This document shows, piece by piece, positions 40,312 through 51,673 of a DNA stretch of 64,000 nt. The DNA lies in contig JAXCGZ010011647.1 in the NCBI GenBank assembly GCA_037179515.1, positions 20,008 to 84,007 of the forward strand. The letters are read 5' to 3'. The notes below the pieces were generated by a model, which made no database searches, was not told the DNA's origin, and worked only from the letters and a program-made list of their open reading frames with translations. Each line of letters opens with the position of its first letter. Position 1 is the stretch's first letter. The stretch is from Halocaridina rubra (Eukaryota > Arthropoda > Malacostraca > Decapoda > Atyidae). Both the position numbers and the translations under genes were made by a program.

Positions 40312-43300
40312 TGAAGGTATTAGGATGCAACTAGGACTGGTCCAGACAGTTCAGGTTGAGTCTCCCTTCAGGACGGTTCTTTCCTCATGCCTACATCTAC
40401 ACTGAATATTCTGGTGTATTCATTACACATCTCTTGGTATTCCATTACATTTGACAAGTCACAACATTCCCCACATCTGTCTCTTTTTTTCTTTTTTCAT
40501 CACATTTTTATTATTTATGCAAGATCCACAGCTAATGGCCCCCAGTACCCGGCATAGAGGAGTGCGAAGAATCTCCGGGGATCGTGTTGACTCCACTATT
40601 GGCTTGAGGGAAGACACGCCTGGTGGTAGTAATGGTTTTGCCCTTAACTTTGCACCTCCCAATATATCTGCTTCTTTCACTCTTCACTATTCTAACATTC
40701 GTGGCCTGAACTCTAATCTTTCGTCGGTGGAACAACACTTGGGCACTTTCCTCCCTAATCTTCTCTTCCTATCTGAAACCCAGCTGTCTACACATGCTTC
40801 CACTGACCTATTTTAAATCTCTCACTATAATCTGTATACTCGTTTTCATTCCAAAGGTGGGGTCTGTGCATACTGCAACACTAAAACTCCTACTGCGAGC
40901 CTCATGGACCTTGAATCTCCTGACTTTGATGTTCGCTGGCTAAAAGTCTATCTCTCCACTACCACTATCTTCCTTTGCTTCTGCTACTGTTCTCCAAACT
41001 CCACCGAGTTTGTGTCTTTCTTTGAATATCTGTCCTCGTGCCATAAGTCCTTACTATCCTCTCATCCACATGCCGAAGTTCTCTACATTGGAGATTTCAA
41101 TGTACACCACAGTGAGTGGCTTCATTCTTCTCACACTGATGTGGGAGGAAGCGAGGCCCTTGCTTTCTCTATTACTCACAATATGGAGCATATTATCAAA
41201 CATCCTACTTGCATTCCTGATCGTCACGAACATGCTGCAAACTCTCTTGACCTATTTTTCACTTCTAACCCTTCAAGCTACTCTTATTCTGTGCATTCTC
41301 CTCTTGGTAAATCTGACCACTATATGATCTCAGTCTCTTCCATTTTCGCTCCCCCACCACCAATCCCTCCTACTCAGCGCTGCCTTTGGCACTTCGAGCG
41401 TACCCAACATGAAAATTTACGTAACTTTCTCTTTGACTTCCCATGGGATGACTACTGCTTTCGGTCCTGCAACCCTGATCAGGTAGCTATAAAAGTTGCC
41501 GAGATCATGACCGCGGGAATGGAGGCGTACATCCCCTCTTCTACAAAACTTTCTCTCCCCCTAGACCTTGGTTTGACCGTGCCTGCTCCATGGCTATCCA
41601 GGCTAGGAATCGGGCTCACCGATCTTACCAAGCCTCTCCTTCCGATTTAACTTGCTCTGCTTTTATTATAGCTAGGAATCGCTGTACTGCTCAGATTCGT
41701 AGGTCTAAGGCTTCCTTTATAAGAAGGAAAGTTGATGATCTTAATTCCTCTCCCACTGACAAATGCTTCTGGTCCTTAGCCAAAAACCTCTCCAAAAACC
41801 TCTGTAACTCAAGCTTTCCCCCTCTCATTTGTTCTGATGGTTCTATAGCTTGGTCTCCCACTGACAAAGCCACTCTCTTTGGCTCTCATTTTTCTGCCAA
41901 CTCTTCTATAAAAGATTCCAGCGCACCTGTTCCTCAGTCTTTACCCCTCTCTAACCCTATGCCCTCCCTTATCCTTTCTTCACGCAAAGTTCATAAGGTT
42001 CTTCGCTCGCTAGAGACGAACAAGGCATCTGGTCCCGATGGTATCCCTGCAAAGTTCCTTATATAGTTTGCAGATGAACTGGCTCTCGTGCTTTGCCGTC
42101 TTTTTTGCCTCATTCTGTCAACCAGTATCTATCCTTCATCTTGGAAGCATGCTCTAGTTCAACCTGTTCCTAAGAAGGGTGACCGCTCTATTCCTTCTAA
42201 CTACCAACCTATTGCCCTAACCTCCTCTATTGCTAAAGTTTTCGAAACTTTGCTCAGTTCTCACTTCTTGAGAAGCCTTGAATCTAACTCACTTATCTCT
42301 GATCACCAGTACGGCTTCCGCAAGGCAAGATCCACGGGTGATCTCCTGTCCTATCTTACACATGTATGGTCATCTTCTCTGAGGAACTATGGGGAATCTT
42401 TTGTCATCGCCCTTGATATATCTAAGGCTTTGACAAAGTCTGGCACAAGGCTCTGTTGGCCAAACTTCCTGCCTATGGCTTTACCCCTTCTTTCTGTTCT
42501 CTGATTTCCAGTTTCTTACTGACCGTATTATATCTGTAGTTGTTGATGGCGCGACATCTAGCCCTTTCTCTGTTACCAGTGGTGTTCCACAGGGCTCTGT
42601 TCTTTCATCTACTCTGTTCCTTCTCTTCATCAATGATCTTTTACAATCCTCATCTTCCTCTCTTCTTCATGCCTTTGCTGATGATTCTACCCTTCACTTT
42701 TCCTCTGCCTTTTCTTCACAACCTTCATCTGTTACTTGCAATCAATCTCGTATCACTCATTCTTCTACTCTTGACTCCAATTTGCAGAGAGTATCTGAGT
42801 GGGGCACTCAAAATTTAGTTAAATTCAATGCCTCCAAGACAGTTTCTGACTATCTCTTTATCTTTATCTCCTCCTAATAACCCTATTGTTTTTAAAACTA
42901 ATGAAATTTACCCTCTTAACTCTATCAACATATTAGGAATCCATATAGCCTTTAACTTGTCCTGGAGGAATCATATAATCCAAATTTCTAAATCTTAATC
43001 CAAATAATTGGGGGTTTTGTTTCGTTTTCGTCATTACTTTTCCTCTTTGCAGTTACTTAAAATTTACAGAGGTCTTATCCGTCCCTGCTTAGAATACTGC
43101 TCACACATCTGGGGTGCTTCTTCCTTTACTTATCTTCTTGATAGGGTTGAATCTAAGGCAGTCAGGCTCATTAATGATCCTTCCCTTACTTCAAATCTGG
43201 ATTCTCTCTCTCTCCGCCATGAGGTATCTTCCCTTTCGCTTCTCTATCGCTACTACTTCCATCGCTGCTCTGACGAGTTGGTGAATTGCATCCCTCCCCA

Positions 43301-43695
43301 ACTGCCGAGGCCGTGTAACACTCGCCAAGCGGCCTCATCTCACAGGTACTGTGTGGAGATTTGTAGCTCGCAGATTGGTTGGTACAGCGACTGCTTCATC
43401 CCATCTACCTCCAGACTCTGGAACTCTCTTCCTCCTTCTGTCTTTCCTAATTCTTATGACCTTTCATCCTTCAAAAAGCAGATCTATTGTCATCATAGAG
43501 CCTAGTCCTCCATATCTCTGGGTCCTCTGTACTTTAACTGATTTTTCTGTCTGTCATTTTCCTTTGTGTGACATTACCTCATCTCTGCCTTGTCCTTAAC
43601 CTTTTTCTTTTCCTTCGTATTGGTATTTTCTCGTGCCTGGGCCTTTATTGATGAGGGCAGTTTCTGCCTGTCCCGGTGTCACTCATAAATAAAAA
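40312..43695 (+). mobile_element. LINE-A, nearly full-length non-LTR retrotransposon, disabled
   Basis: Inserted into Penelope-like unit 2. A leader of about 200 bp, then AP-endonuclease codons (LHYSNIRGLNSNLSSVEQHL near 40680; LYIGDFNVHHSEW near 41084; SDHYMI near 41312). RT: KASGPDGIPAKFL (42024), YQPIALTSSIAKVFE (about 42210), ALDISKAL (about 42412), SGVPQGSVL (about 42580), HAFADDSTLHF (about 42668). C-terminal CSHIWGASS (43090), stop at 43503-43505, then a 3' UTR with an A-rich end. Defects: stop after LF at 40816, stop at 42064, frameshift within motif A (KAL where KAFDKVWH is expected), frameshifts near 41640, 42500, 42840 and 43000. Confidence 0.85.
40904..41650 (+). pseudogene. LINE-A apurinic endonuclease domain
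   Basis: An open stretch of 248 codons. VRWLKVYLSTTTIFLCFCYC and SPNST, then EVLYIGDFNVHHSEWLHSS, HNMEHIIKHPTCIPDRHE, NSLDLFF and GKSDHYMISVS follow the exonuclease/endonuclease/phosphatase fold, with GDFN (metal/active site) and SDH (catalytic His) present. The N-terminal ETQLS box lies upstream at 40775-40790, cut off by the stop at 40816. After about 41340 it enters the linker before RT and then a frameshift. Function in a live element: nicking target DNA to prime reverse transcription. Confidence 0.8.
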
Positions 43696-43696
43696 T

Positions 43697-44265
43697 AAAA
43701 AAAAATTTAATCCAAAATTAAAGAGCTCTTCTTGATCTTGTGTTAATTCATGGTTTGTGAGATTGATATAGCCTTTTCTGGGCTTTGTAAACCTCAAATA
43801 TCCTCCGTTCAGCACTATAAGTTTTCTGGTGGTGCGTGATTCTCCTTTTGAATATTTGTCATAAAGATTGGAGAGTTTTTAATTTATGCCTTTCCTTAAA
43901 TCGTCATTTATGTTGCAAGATTCCAACTTGTTTTTCCCGTCTTGAAGTTCTTTGTGTAGGTTTCAAAGAGCTTCATTTTTCTGTTTCAGTTGTCTTTTGA
44001 TGAGTTCCATCCAAAATTTAAATGTCAGATCTTCATATCGCACTGCTGGGTCATGAGGCCATATATTTGTGTATTTTGGGAGTAAATTTTCTTGTATACA
44101 TATTTTGATGAATATGACCGCTGTGTTTGCATTTGCAATTTTCTTGTATAACTTTTCCAAAGTTCTTACAATAACTTTTTCATTACTGTTGAGACTATGT
44201 AACAAGTCGGAAAATTTAATAGAATTCATAACGTTACGTACAGCTTCGTACATTATCAAATGATT
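43697..44265 (-). mobile_element. Penelope-like unit 2: 5' coding part
   Basis: Minus codons [19 protein letters not shown], then [35 protein letters not shown] and FKFWMELIKRQLKQKN make up the N-terminal region before RT. It is continuous, across the LINE-A insertion, with 40311 and below. The junction with the preceding unit lies near 44265. Confidence 0.75.
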
Positions 44266-44754
44266 ATCTACTTGGTAGTGGATGGAGGTTATATATGATA
44301 TCTAATATCCATCTTTAGTTTATATTCACCAGAAAGATTCATTATCTCTGCGAAGTTTCCAGAGTTGCTGGAGGATGGAACCCAAGCATCCTTATCTCTG
44401 GTCTCTGCTCTTTACTTTCAGAGTTGGCAGAGTAATACAATTTGGCATTTGTTCATTCCTAGAAGGATTGAACTTATGTATGTAGAGAACTTCAATAATT
44501 TGTTTTTCTGTATGTAATATCATAGTATTTTCCTTCAACATTTTATGTTTGATGGAGGTCTGTCTTTTTTCATCATAAGATTTTTGGGGGAGCCTTACTG
44601 TAAGTGAAATGTTAGTCTCTTTGTCAATTTAGTTGTTGTCATACCAATATAAAACAATTGAAGATTGCAGTCTGCATGGGGGTATGTATATTGTTAGACT
44701 ACATGACTTTGTTGGCAGGGACTTTCGCTAGTTGTGGGTTTGTTTCTTAATATA
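44266..44754 (-). mobile_element. Penelope-like unit 1: GIY-YIG end and 3' UTR
   Basis: RNKPTTSESPCQQSHVVX then a decayed SSIVLYWYD region (GIY-YIG remnant) near 44740-44620, then the same 3' untranslated block as at 38213-38440 (TACTCTGCCAACTCTGAAAG, ACCAGAGATAAGGATGC). It is degraded more than unit 2. Confidence 0.75.
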
Positions 44755-47700
44755 ATATAATCAAAGAATAGCCCAAACGTATTCCCTGCATGTCGTAAGA
44801 GGCAACTAAAAGTGGACGGGGCAAGGGGACTGGGAATACCCCCTTGTATTAACCTCCCGCGAGACGTCAAAGAAGAAGGGGAGAAGAGGGGAGAGTAACT
44901 TCTCCCCACACTCTAGGTTTGGGGTGTCTAAATGTGCATGGTTGTAGTACGATAGACAGCAAAAGATGCGAGATTGGATATATGTTTGGTAGGAAGAGGA
45001 TGGATATATTGGCATTGTGTGAAACGAAGCTGAAAAGAAAAGAAGTGGCATTTGGTGAGGTGACAGATAGGGTGTCTGGGGTTGAAAGGGGGAGAGCGAG
45101 AGAAGGTGTGACATTATTGCTGAGTGAATGGATGGTAAATAAGGTAGTGGAATGGAAAGAAGTGTCATCTAGGCTGATGTGGGTGAGGGTTAGGATGGGT
45201 AGGGAATGTTGAGCTTTTGTTAGTGCGTATGGGCCAGGATGTGAGAGAAGTGAGGAAGAGCGGGATGAATTCTGGAATGAGTTAATTAGGTGTGTGGAGG
45301 GTCTGAGCAGAAGGAACTGTGTAGTTGTGTTGGGTGACTTGAATGCCAGAGTGGGTGATGGAGAGGTAGAGGGTGTTGTAGGAAAGTACGGGGTACCAGG
45401 TGGGAATGAGAGTGGAGAGAAACTGTTAGATATGTGTGTGGAGCAAGAGTTGGTGATAAGTAATAGTTTTTTCAAGAAGAAGTTAGTAATTTAGTATACA
45501 TGGATGAGAGTGGCAAATGGAAGAGTGAAAGAAAGAGCATTGATGGATTACGTGTTGGTAGCAAAGAGAATGAATGTTAGAGTGAAAGATGCGCATGCAT
45601 TTAGTGGTGTGGCTGCTAGGACGTCTGATCATTTTTTTGTTGAAGCAAAAGTGGTAATAGCAAATGAGTGGGGGAATATAGTGGGGGGGATGTAGATGGG
45701 AAGTGGTGAAGGTGGAAGAGTTGAAAAAGCCAGAGAAGAGACAGGAATATCAGGATAGGTTGAAAGTGGCATATGACAAGGTGAAAGAAAGAGAAGTTGG
45801 GGAGTTAGAAGAGGAATGGGGGTTGATGAAAGAATGTTTTGTGGGACATGCAAGTGATGTGTGTGGAAAGAGGTTTGTTGGAGGTGGCACGAGGAGGGGT
45901 AGCGAGTGGTGAAATGAAGGGGTGAAAATGAAGGTGGAAGAGAAAAAGAGGGCTTTTGAGGAATGGCTGCAGTGTAACAGTAGGGAGAAGAATGAAAGAT
46001 ATAGGGAGAAAAATGTGGAAACCAACTGCAAGGTAGAGGAAGAGAAGAGGTTGGCAAATGTTAGGCGGGGACAGGATTTTAGTAGGTTATATGAGGAGAA
46101 TAAAAAGAAGTGTTGGAAAGAAGTGAAGAGAGTAAGGAAGGGTGGATCGAAGATGGAAGAGAAAGTGAAATATGTGATAACAGATGTTAAGAGGGAACGA
46201 TGCAAGGAAAAGATGGGCAGAATATATTGAGTGGTTGCTGAATGTTGAGGAAGATAGAGAGGCAGCTATACTGACAATGGGGGGTGTTCAAGTGCCAGTA
46301 ATGGCAGATGAAAATGAGAGAGAGATTACAAGAGAGGAGGTGAAAAGGGCATTGGATGAAACGAAAGCAGGTAAAGCACCTGGAATGGATGGTGTGAGAG
46401 CGGAGATGTTGAAAGAAGGGGGTGTGACTGCATTGGAATGGTTAGTAAGTGTTTAATATATGCTTTATGTTGTCAATGGTGCCAGTGGAATGGGTGATTG
46501 CTTGTATAGTGCCCCTATACAAAGGTAAGGGAGATGTGTTTGAATGCAGTAATTTTAGGGGTATAAGTTTGTTGAGTGTGGTAGGAAAAGTGTATGGTAG
46601 GATACTGATCAACAGGATTAGGGATAAGACAGAAAATGTGATCGCGGAATAACAGAGTGGTTTTAGGAGAGGTAGAGGTTGTATAGATCAGATTTTTATA
46701 GTTAGGCAATTATGTAAGAACTATTTAGCAAAGGGTAAGGATGTGTATTTTGCATTTTTGGATCTGGAGAAAGCGTATGATAGAGTTAATAGAGAGGCAA
46801 AGAGGAATGTTTTGAGGTTATATGGAATTGATGGTAGACTGCTGCAAGCAGTGAAGAGTTTGTATGAGGGCAGTACAGCTTGTGTTAGGGTAGGGATTGA
46901 AGTGAGTGAGCGGTTTCCAGTGAGTGTGGGACTGAGACAGGGATGTGTGATGTCACCATGGCTGTTCAATTTGTATATTGATGGAGTCGTAAGAGAGGTG
47001 AATGAGCGAGTTCGTGGTCGAGGTTTGAGAATGGTAGATGGGGATGATAACGAGTGGGAGCTGAATCAGTTGCTGTGTACAGATGATACTGTGGTGGTGG
47101 CAATTAGAAAAGAAGCTGTGTCAGTTAGTGTCAAAATTTGGAATGGTGTGTGAGAGAAGGAAGTTGCGAGTGAGTTTGGGAAAGAGTAAGGTTATGAGGT
47201 GTACAAGAAATGAGGGTGGTTGCAGGATTGAGTGCTATGTTGAATGGAGAGACACTTGAGGAAGTTGATCAGTTTAAGTATTTAAGCTCGTTTATAGCTG
47301 CAAATGCTGGAGTGGAAGCAGATGTATGTCACATAGTGAATGAAGGATGTAAAGTGATGGGTGCATTGAAAGGAGTGATGAAGAATAGAGGGTTGGAAAT
47401 GAATGTTTAGAAAGTTTTGTATGAGGAAGTGGTTGTGCCAACTGTTCTGTATGGATCAGAGTTAAGGGGTATGAAAGTAAGTGAGAGATGGAAACTAAAT
47501 GTGTTTAAGATGAAAGGTCTGAGGAGTATGATTGGTGTATCTCGGTTGGATAGGGTTAGGAATGAAGTGTGAGAGCAAGAACGGGTGTGAGGAGAAAATT
47601 GGCAGCCAGAGTAGATATGAATGTTCTGAGATGGTTTGGTCATGTGGAGAGGATGGATGATGAAAGACTGCTGAAAAAGGTGATGAATGCGAGAGTTGAT

Positions 47701-48095
47701 GGGAGAAATGCTAGAGGGAGGCCTAGGTTTGAGTGGATGGATGGAGTAAGGAGAGCCCTAAATGATAGGAGGATGGATGTGAGGGAAGCAAGTGAGCATG
47801 CTAGGAATAGGATTGAGTGGCGAGCGATTGTGACGCAGCTCTGATGGGCATCTGCTGTTACCATGGGGCTGCATCGTACAGAGGTAGCCCTGTGGTAGGG
47901 GCAATAGGGGAGTTGGTATTATGAAGCGACACAGGTTGTGGAAGAGCCGGGAGGATGGGCTGTGGCACTCCGGGAAAGCCATCTGAATGGTCACTAGCTC
48001 CTTCATTATTGCCCATAGAGCAAAGTAATGCCCTAATTGTTTCTTTTTTTGATGTCGGCTAACCAACAAATTGGGGGAAACAGCCAGGGTAAATG
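44755..48095 (+). mobile_element. LINE-B, RTE-like non-LTR retrotransposon, disabled
   Basis: Inserted into Penelope-like unit 1 (left flank TTCTTAATATAA, right flank ATATATGTGGAACTCC; about 25 bp of the host element were lost). Endonuclease: GCLNVHG (44918), ILALCETKL (45008), VVLGDLNARVGDG (45330), LMDYVL and ARTSDHFF (45620). RT: KAGKAPGMDGVRAEML (46367), ISLLSVVGKVYGRIL, VYFAFLDLEKAYDRVN (46743), SVGLRQGCVMSPWLFNLY (46922), LLCTDDTVVVA (47072; YADD has become CTDD). C-terminus RWFGHVERMDDE (47622) and RGRPRFEWMDGVRRAL to a stop at 47842-47844. Stops and frameshifts near 45211, 45492, 45695, 45910, 46455, 46650, 47150 and 47410. The 3' end matches the fragment at 6226-6340. Confidence 0.8.
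46743..47153 (+). pseudogene. LINE-B reverse transcriptase palm
   Basis: The best-preserved open stretch of LINE-B: FAFLDLEKAYDRVNREA (motif A), LYEGSTACVRVG, SVGLRQGCVMSPWLFNLYID (motif B), then LLCTDDTVVVA. The Tyr-Ala of the YADD box has changed to Cys-Thr, but both Asp remain. The start is an internal methionine. Confidence 0.75.
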
Positions 48096-48949
48096 AAATG
48101 AATATATGTGGAACTCCACTTTCTTGTCCGGACTAGTACTTTTTGCTCCTCGTCTAATAATATCTTTCATTGCTTTTTCTTCTTTCTTGTAGTCACTATT
48201 CATGATGCCTTTATAATACAGCTTTATATTTTCTTTATTTACCGTTTTTGTGGAGGGTGTTGAGTACATTTCCTTTTTAAAATACTGATCGAGATGCTTT
48301 TTTATTTGCCCATTTACTTCTTTATTAGTGTATCCATTAGTAATAAGAACGTGTCATACTCTTTCTAATTCTGCATCTACTCTTTTTCAATCAGAGCAGT
48401 GAGTAAGAGCTCTTTTTACGTAAGCTTTAATTACTGTTGTTTTATATCTTTGAGGGCATTCAATTTCGTGATTTAGGTATATTCCTAAGTCTGCTTCTTT
48501 ACTATGAACTTCTGTAGAGAAGGTATTGTTCTTCACTGTAAGGTATATGTCTAAGAAGGGGAGAGCACCATTTATATCAAGCTCATGGGTAAAGTTTAAT
48601 ATGAAATTTCCTGTAAGTTGACTTCTAAGTTCCATGAGCTCTTCAATAGTACTAGTACATACAAATATATCATCTATGTATCTACAGTATATGATGGGTT
48701 TTATAATATTTTCGAATACTTTTCCTCTAAATTTACCATATAGAAGTTGGCAAATAAAGGTCCAAGAGGTGAGCCCATAGCTACACCATCAACTAGTAAA
48801 TACAACTCTCCTCCAGGGCCTTTAAATGGTGCTTCCTTAGTACATATTTTGAGGACTGTTTTTAAAGCAGGTTCAGATATATTAGATTTTGGGTTTTCTT
48901 TGTCTCTGTACACTTTATTGAGGATGATCCGGATTGTTTCATTTACCGG
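48096..48949 (-). mobile_element. Penelope-like unit 1: RT part
   Basis: PVNETIRIILNKVYRDKENP near 48950, LVDGVAMGSPLGPLFANFYM near 48750-48800, YCRYIDDIFVCTS near 48660-48690, MELRSQLTGNFILNFTHELD and ALPFLDIYLTVK near 48540-48635, then EKAMKDIIRRGAKSTSPDKK near 48130-48190. The frame is better kept than in unit 2. It begins abruptly after motif A at an inverted segment. Confidence 0.8.
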
Positions 48950-49032
48950 AATTAGCAAAAACATTAAATTCGCTCTTAACCCCTACATCACAAGTAAATA
49001 CAGCATCAAATCTTCGGCCCTGAAGAGTAAAA
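48950..49032 (+). mobile_element. inverted 5' piece of Penelope-like unit 1
   Basis: The plus strand reads ELAKTLNSLL, then YITSKYSIKSSA. These codons lie just upstream of RT motif A in unit 2 (ELAQALHSHIRPYIPSKYS, minus strand, about 39680-39735). So the 5' end of unit 1 is inverted relative to its body; see the corresponding finding. Confidence 0.75.
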
Positions 49033-49071
49033 GGTATTAGTTTTTGTTTTTATTATGCTTTTTTAAGGGGA

Positions 49072-49240
49072 CCCGGTGATGTAGTGGATAGCGTGCTAGA
49101 CTGCAGCATTGGTAGACCCACGATCAAGACAATCGAGGGACAAGAGGAATGTGGCCAAGCCACAGATTCTAAAGGATCAGTGATCAAATTAATTCCACAG
49201 ACAGGCTGAAAAGCGTGTGGAAACTATGTTTTTTTTACTC
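49072..49240 (+). mobile_element. tRNA-like SINE (SINE4)
   Basis: GGGGACCCGGTGATGTAGTG then GATAGCGTGCTAGAC is an A-box-like head; the B box (CCCACGATCAAGAC) is degenerate. A body with a GAATGTGGCCAAGCCACAGA hairpin follows, then T/A. Single copy; could be a decayed tRNA pseudogene. Confidence 0.5.
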
Positions 49241-51273
49241 TTATGATTATTATTCAAATAAAATTCAGTGTTAAATATACCGCCTCTAAAAGGAACAGAT
49301 AAAAGAAACTTACTTATTTTATTAAGTAATTGTAACTGTATTACATGCATACTCTCTCTCTCTCTCTCAAACAGGCACTTGATAAAGTGAAGTCAGTGGT
49401 AATCTCATGCATAAGTTAATCCAAGGAGTCAACATGGCGGGGGAGACTTGAACATTATAAAGCTTGGGTTTAAGACCTAATAAGAAAGCTTGGTTCAGAA
49501 AATATTGTAAGATTTCACCGAGCTAGGATATATTCTAGGGAGGGAAAGGCAACAATAATGAAAGTAACCTTTGAGACAGGGGACATCTGTAGGGAAGTAT
49601 TGAAGAGGGCAAAAAATTCCTAAAGACCTTCAAGAAGTCAAAAAAGTGTTTATTAGACCATACTGAAAACAGGAAGAGATGGGAAGGATCAAAAGCTTGC
49701 TTCAAGAAGCCGAAATGTTAAATGAGGGAAGAAATAAAGAGAAGAAAATTTTTGTTTCATAGTTCTTCCAGCCAAAAGGGGGGATAAAGAAGATAATGCT
49801 ACATCACAGGATGCAGCGCAATTAAGACTGCTGTACACAAATGCTGATGGGGTAGCCGATAAAGCAGTAAAATTAAAGGATAGGATTCACAACAGTAAGG
49901 GAGATATAGCAGCAGTTAAAGAGACTAAGTTAAGTGAGGGCATAATCAGTGTCAGATTTTCTTAGGGCTTCAGAATACTAAGGGTTGAAAGATCTGAGTG
50001 GAATGGCAGAGGAATAGCATGGCTCATAAGTGAAATATTTCAGGGTGAAGAAATAAATTTTACTATAGAAAGTGAGTTCATGGAATTTCTTGTTGCTCGC
50101 ATAAATATCCAGTCAGAAACCATTATAATAACTGTTGTATATAATCCACCAAGGAATCAACATAGGCTAGAGGTTTATGAAGGAAATCATGTAATTGCAA
50201 TCATAGTCATAAATCAGTTATTATCGTATGGGAAAGAAAGTGTAGCATTTTGATTATTGAAGATTTAATAATACAGAAAAAGATTGAAAAAATCTTGACC
50301 CACACAGTGGGGAAGACTTATTTGGGGCAAGAATTCTAGATTGTATACAAGGGAATTTCCTATACCAATATGTAGTGGAACCAGTGAGGGCCAGGGGTGG
50401 GGATGAACCATCACTGCTTGATCTAGAATTAATAGATAATGTGTTGGATATTGAAAAAATTGAATGAACTACCAATTGAAAAAAGTGACCACCATGTGTT
50501 GTTAATAGAGTATATCATCGAAGATGTTTGGCCTGAAAGCAGAAGCACTGACAAGGACACGAGGAGGAACTATCTGATAAGAGATTACAACAAAATTAAT
50601 GAAGGTTTTGCAGTTATTGACTGGAGGACCTTATTTAACAACAAATTAGTACAAAAAATATACAAAATCTTTTGTGAGGAACATGATAAGCTTGTCATTT
50701 GATGCATACCTTCCACCAAAATAAGTTATTCATGCAGAGAAAAATGATTTCATAATTAGTGTTAGAGTGCTAAGGTGTGGAGAGACAAATGATGGAAAAG
50801 GTATATATATATATACATAAGCTGGAAAAGGTATAGGAGAAAACACATAAATGCCTGGGAGACATATAAAAGAGCAAGAAATTATTACCTAAGTAAAAGA
50901 AAGGCAGAAAAAGATATCACCAGGAATGCTATAGAAAATCCCAAACTTTTCCACAATTTTATCACAGGAAAACTGAAGATCAAAGAACAGGTTTTAAAGC
51001 TAAAGAGAGCAAATGGAAGCATCGCTCAGACAGATGAAAAGAACTGCAAAGCATTGAGCAATGAGTTTCAGTCAGTACTTACAGCAGAAAATGCCCCACC
51101 CCCTCAGATTGCAGAGCTAGGAGTTCATGGGCAAGTATTAGATAATTAATTTTTTCAGCAACAGATGTATGCAAAGCGCTGATGGAGTTAGATGCTCAAA
51201 AAACTACAGGTTCTGATGATATATCCCCTTACTTGTTTAAGATATGCACTAAACCAGTATTGGTGGCACAATG

Positions 51274-51673
51274 CATCATATATGAAACGTCACTGGGACT
51301 GGGGAGATTCCAAGATGCTGGAAACAAGTGAACATGGTACCATTTTTCAAAAAGGAGGGGAGGATACAGCTTTGAGCTATAAGCCTGTTTCCTTGAATGG
51401 AACAGTTTGTAAAGTTATGGAGAAACTACTAAGAAAACACATCCCCAGTCCCAGTGACGTTTCATATATGATGCATCATATATGAAACGTCACTGGGACT
51501 GGGGAGATTCCAATATGCTGGAAACAAGTGAACATGGTACCATTTTTTAAAAAGGAGAGGAGGATACAGCTTTGAGCTATAAGCCTGTTTCCTTGAATGG
51601 AATAGTTTGTAAAGTTATGGAGAAACTACTAAGAAAACACATCTCTCTTCACTTAGCATTCTTCAACTTCTTG
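51274..51673. repeat. 200-bp tandem duplication within LINE-C, with palindrome at the joint
   Basis: The sequence from CATCATATATGAAACGTC at 51274 repeats from 51474, exactly 200 bp later, with few differences (for example AAGATGC/AATATGC). The joint carries an inverted copy of the unit's first 32 bases. Confidence 0.9.
51442..51505. repeat. perfect 64-bp palindrome (two 32-nt arms, no spacer)
   Basis: Arms 51442-51473 and 51474-51505 are exact reverse complements, centred at ATGATG|CATCAT. The right arm is the start of the duplicated unit; the left arm is its inverted copy inserted in place of the normal continuation (ATCTCTCTTCACTT). Confidence 0.95.
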
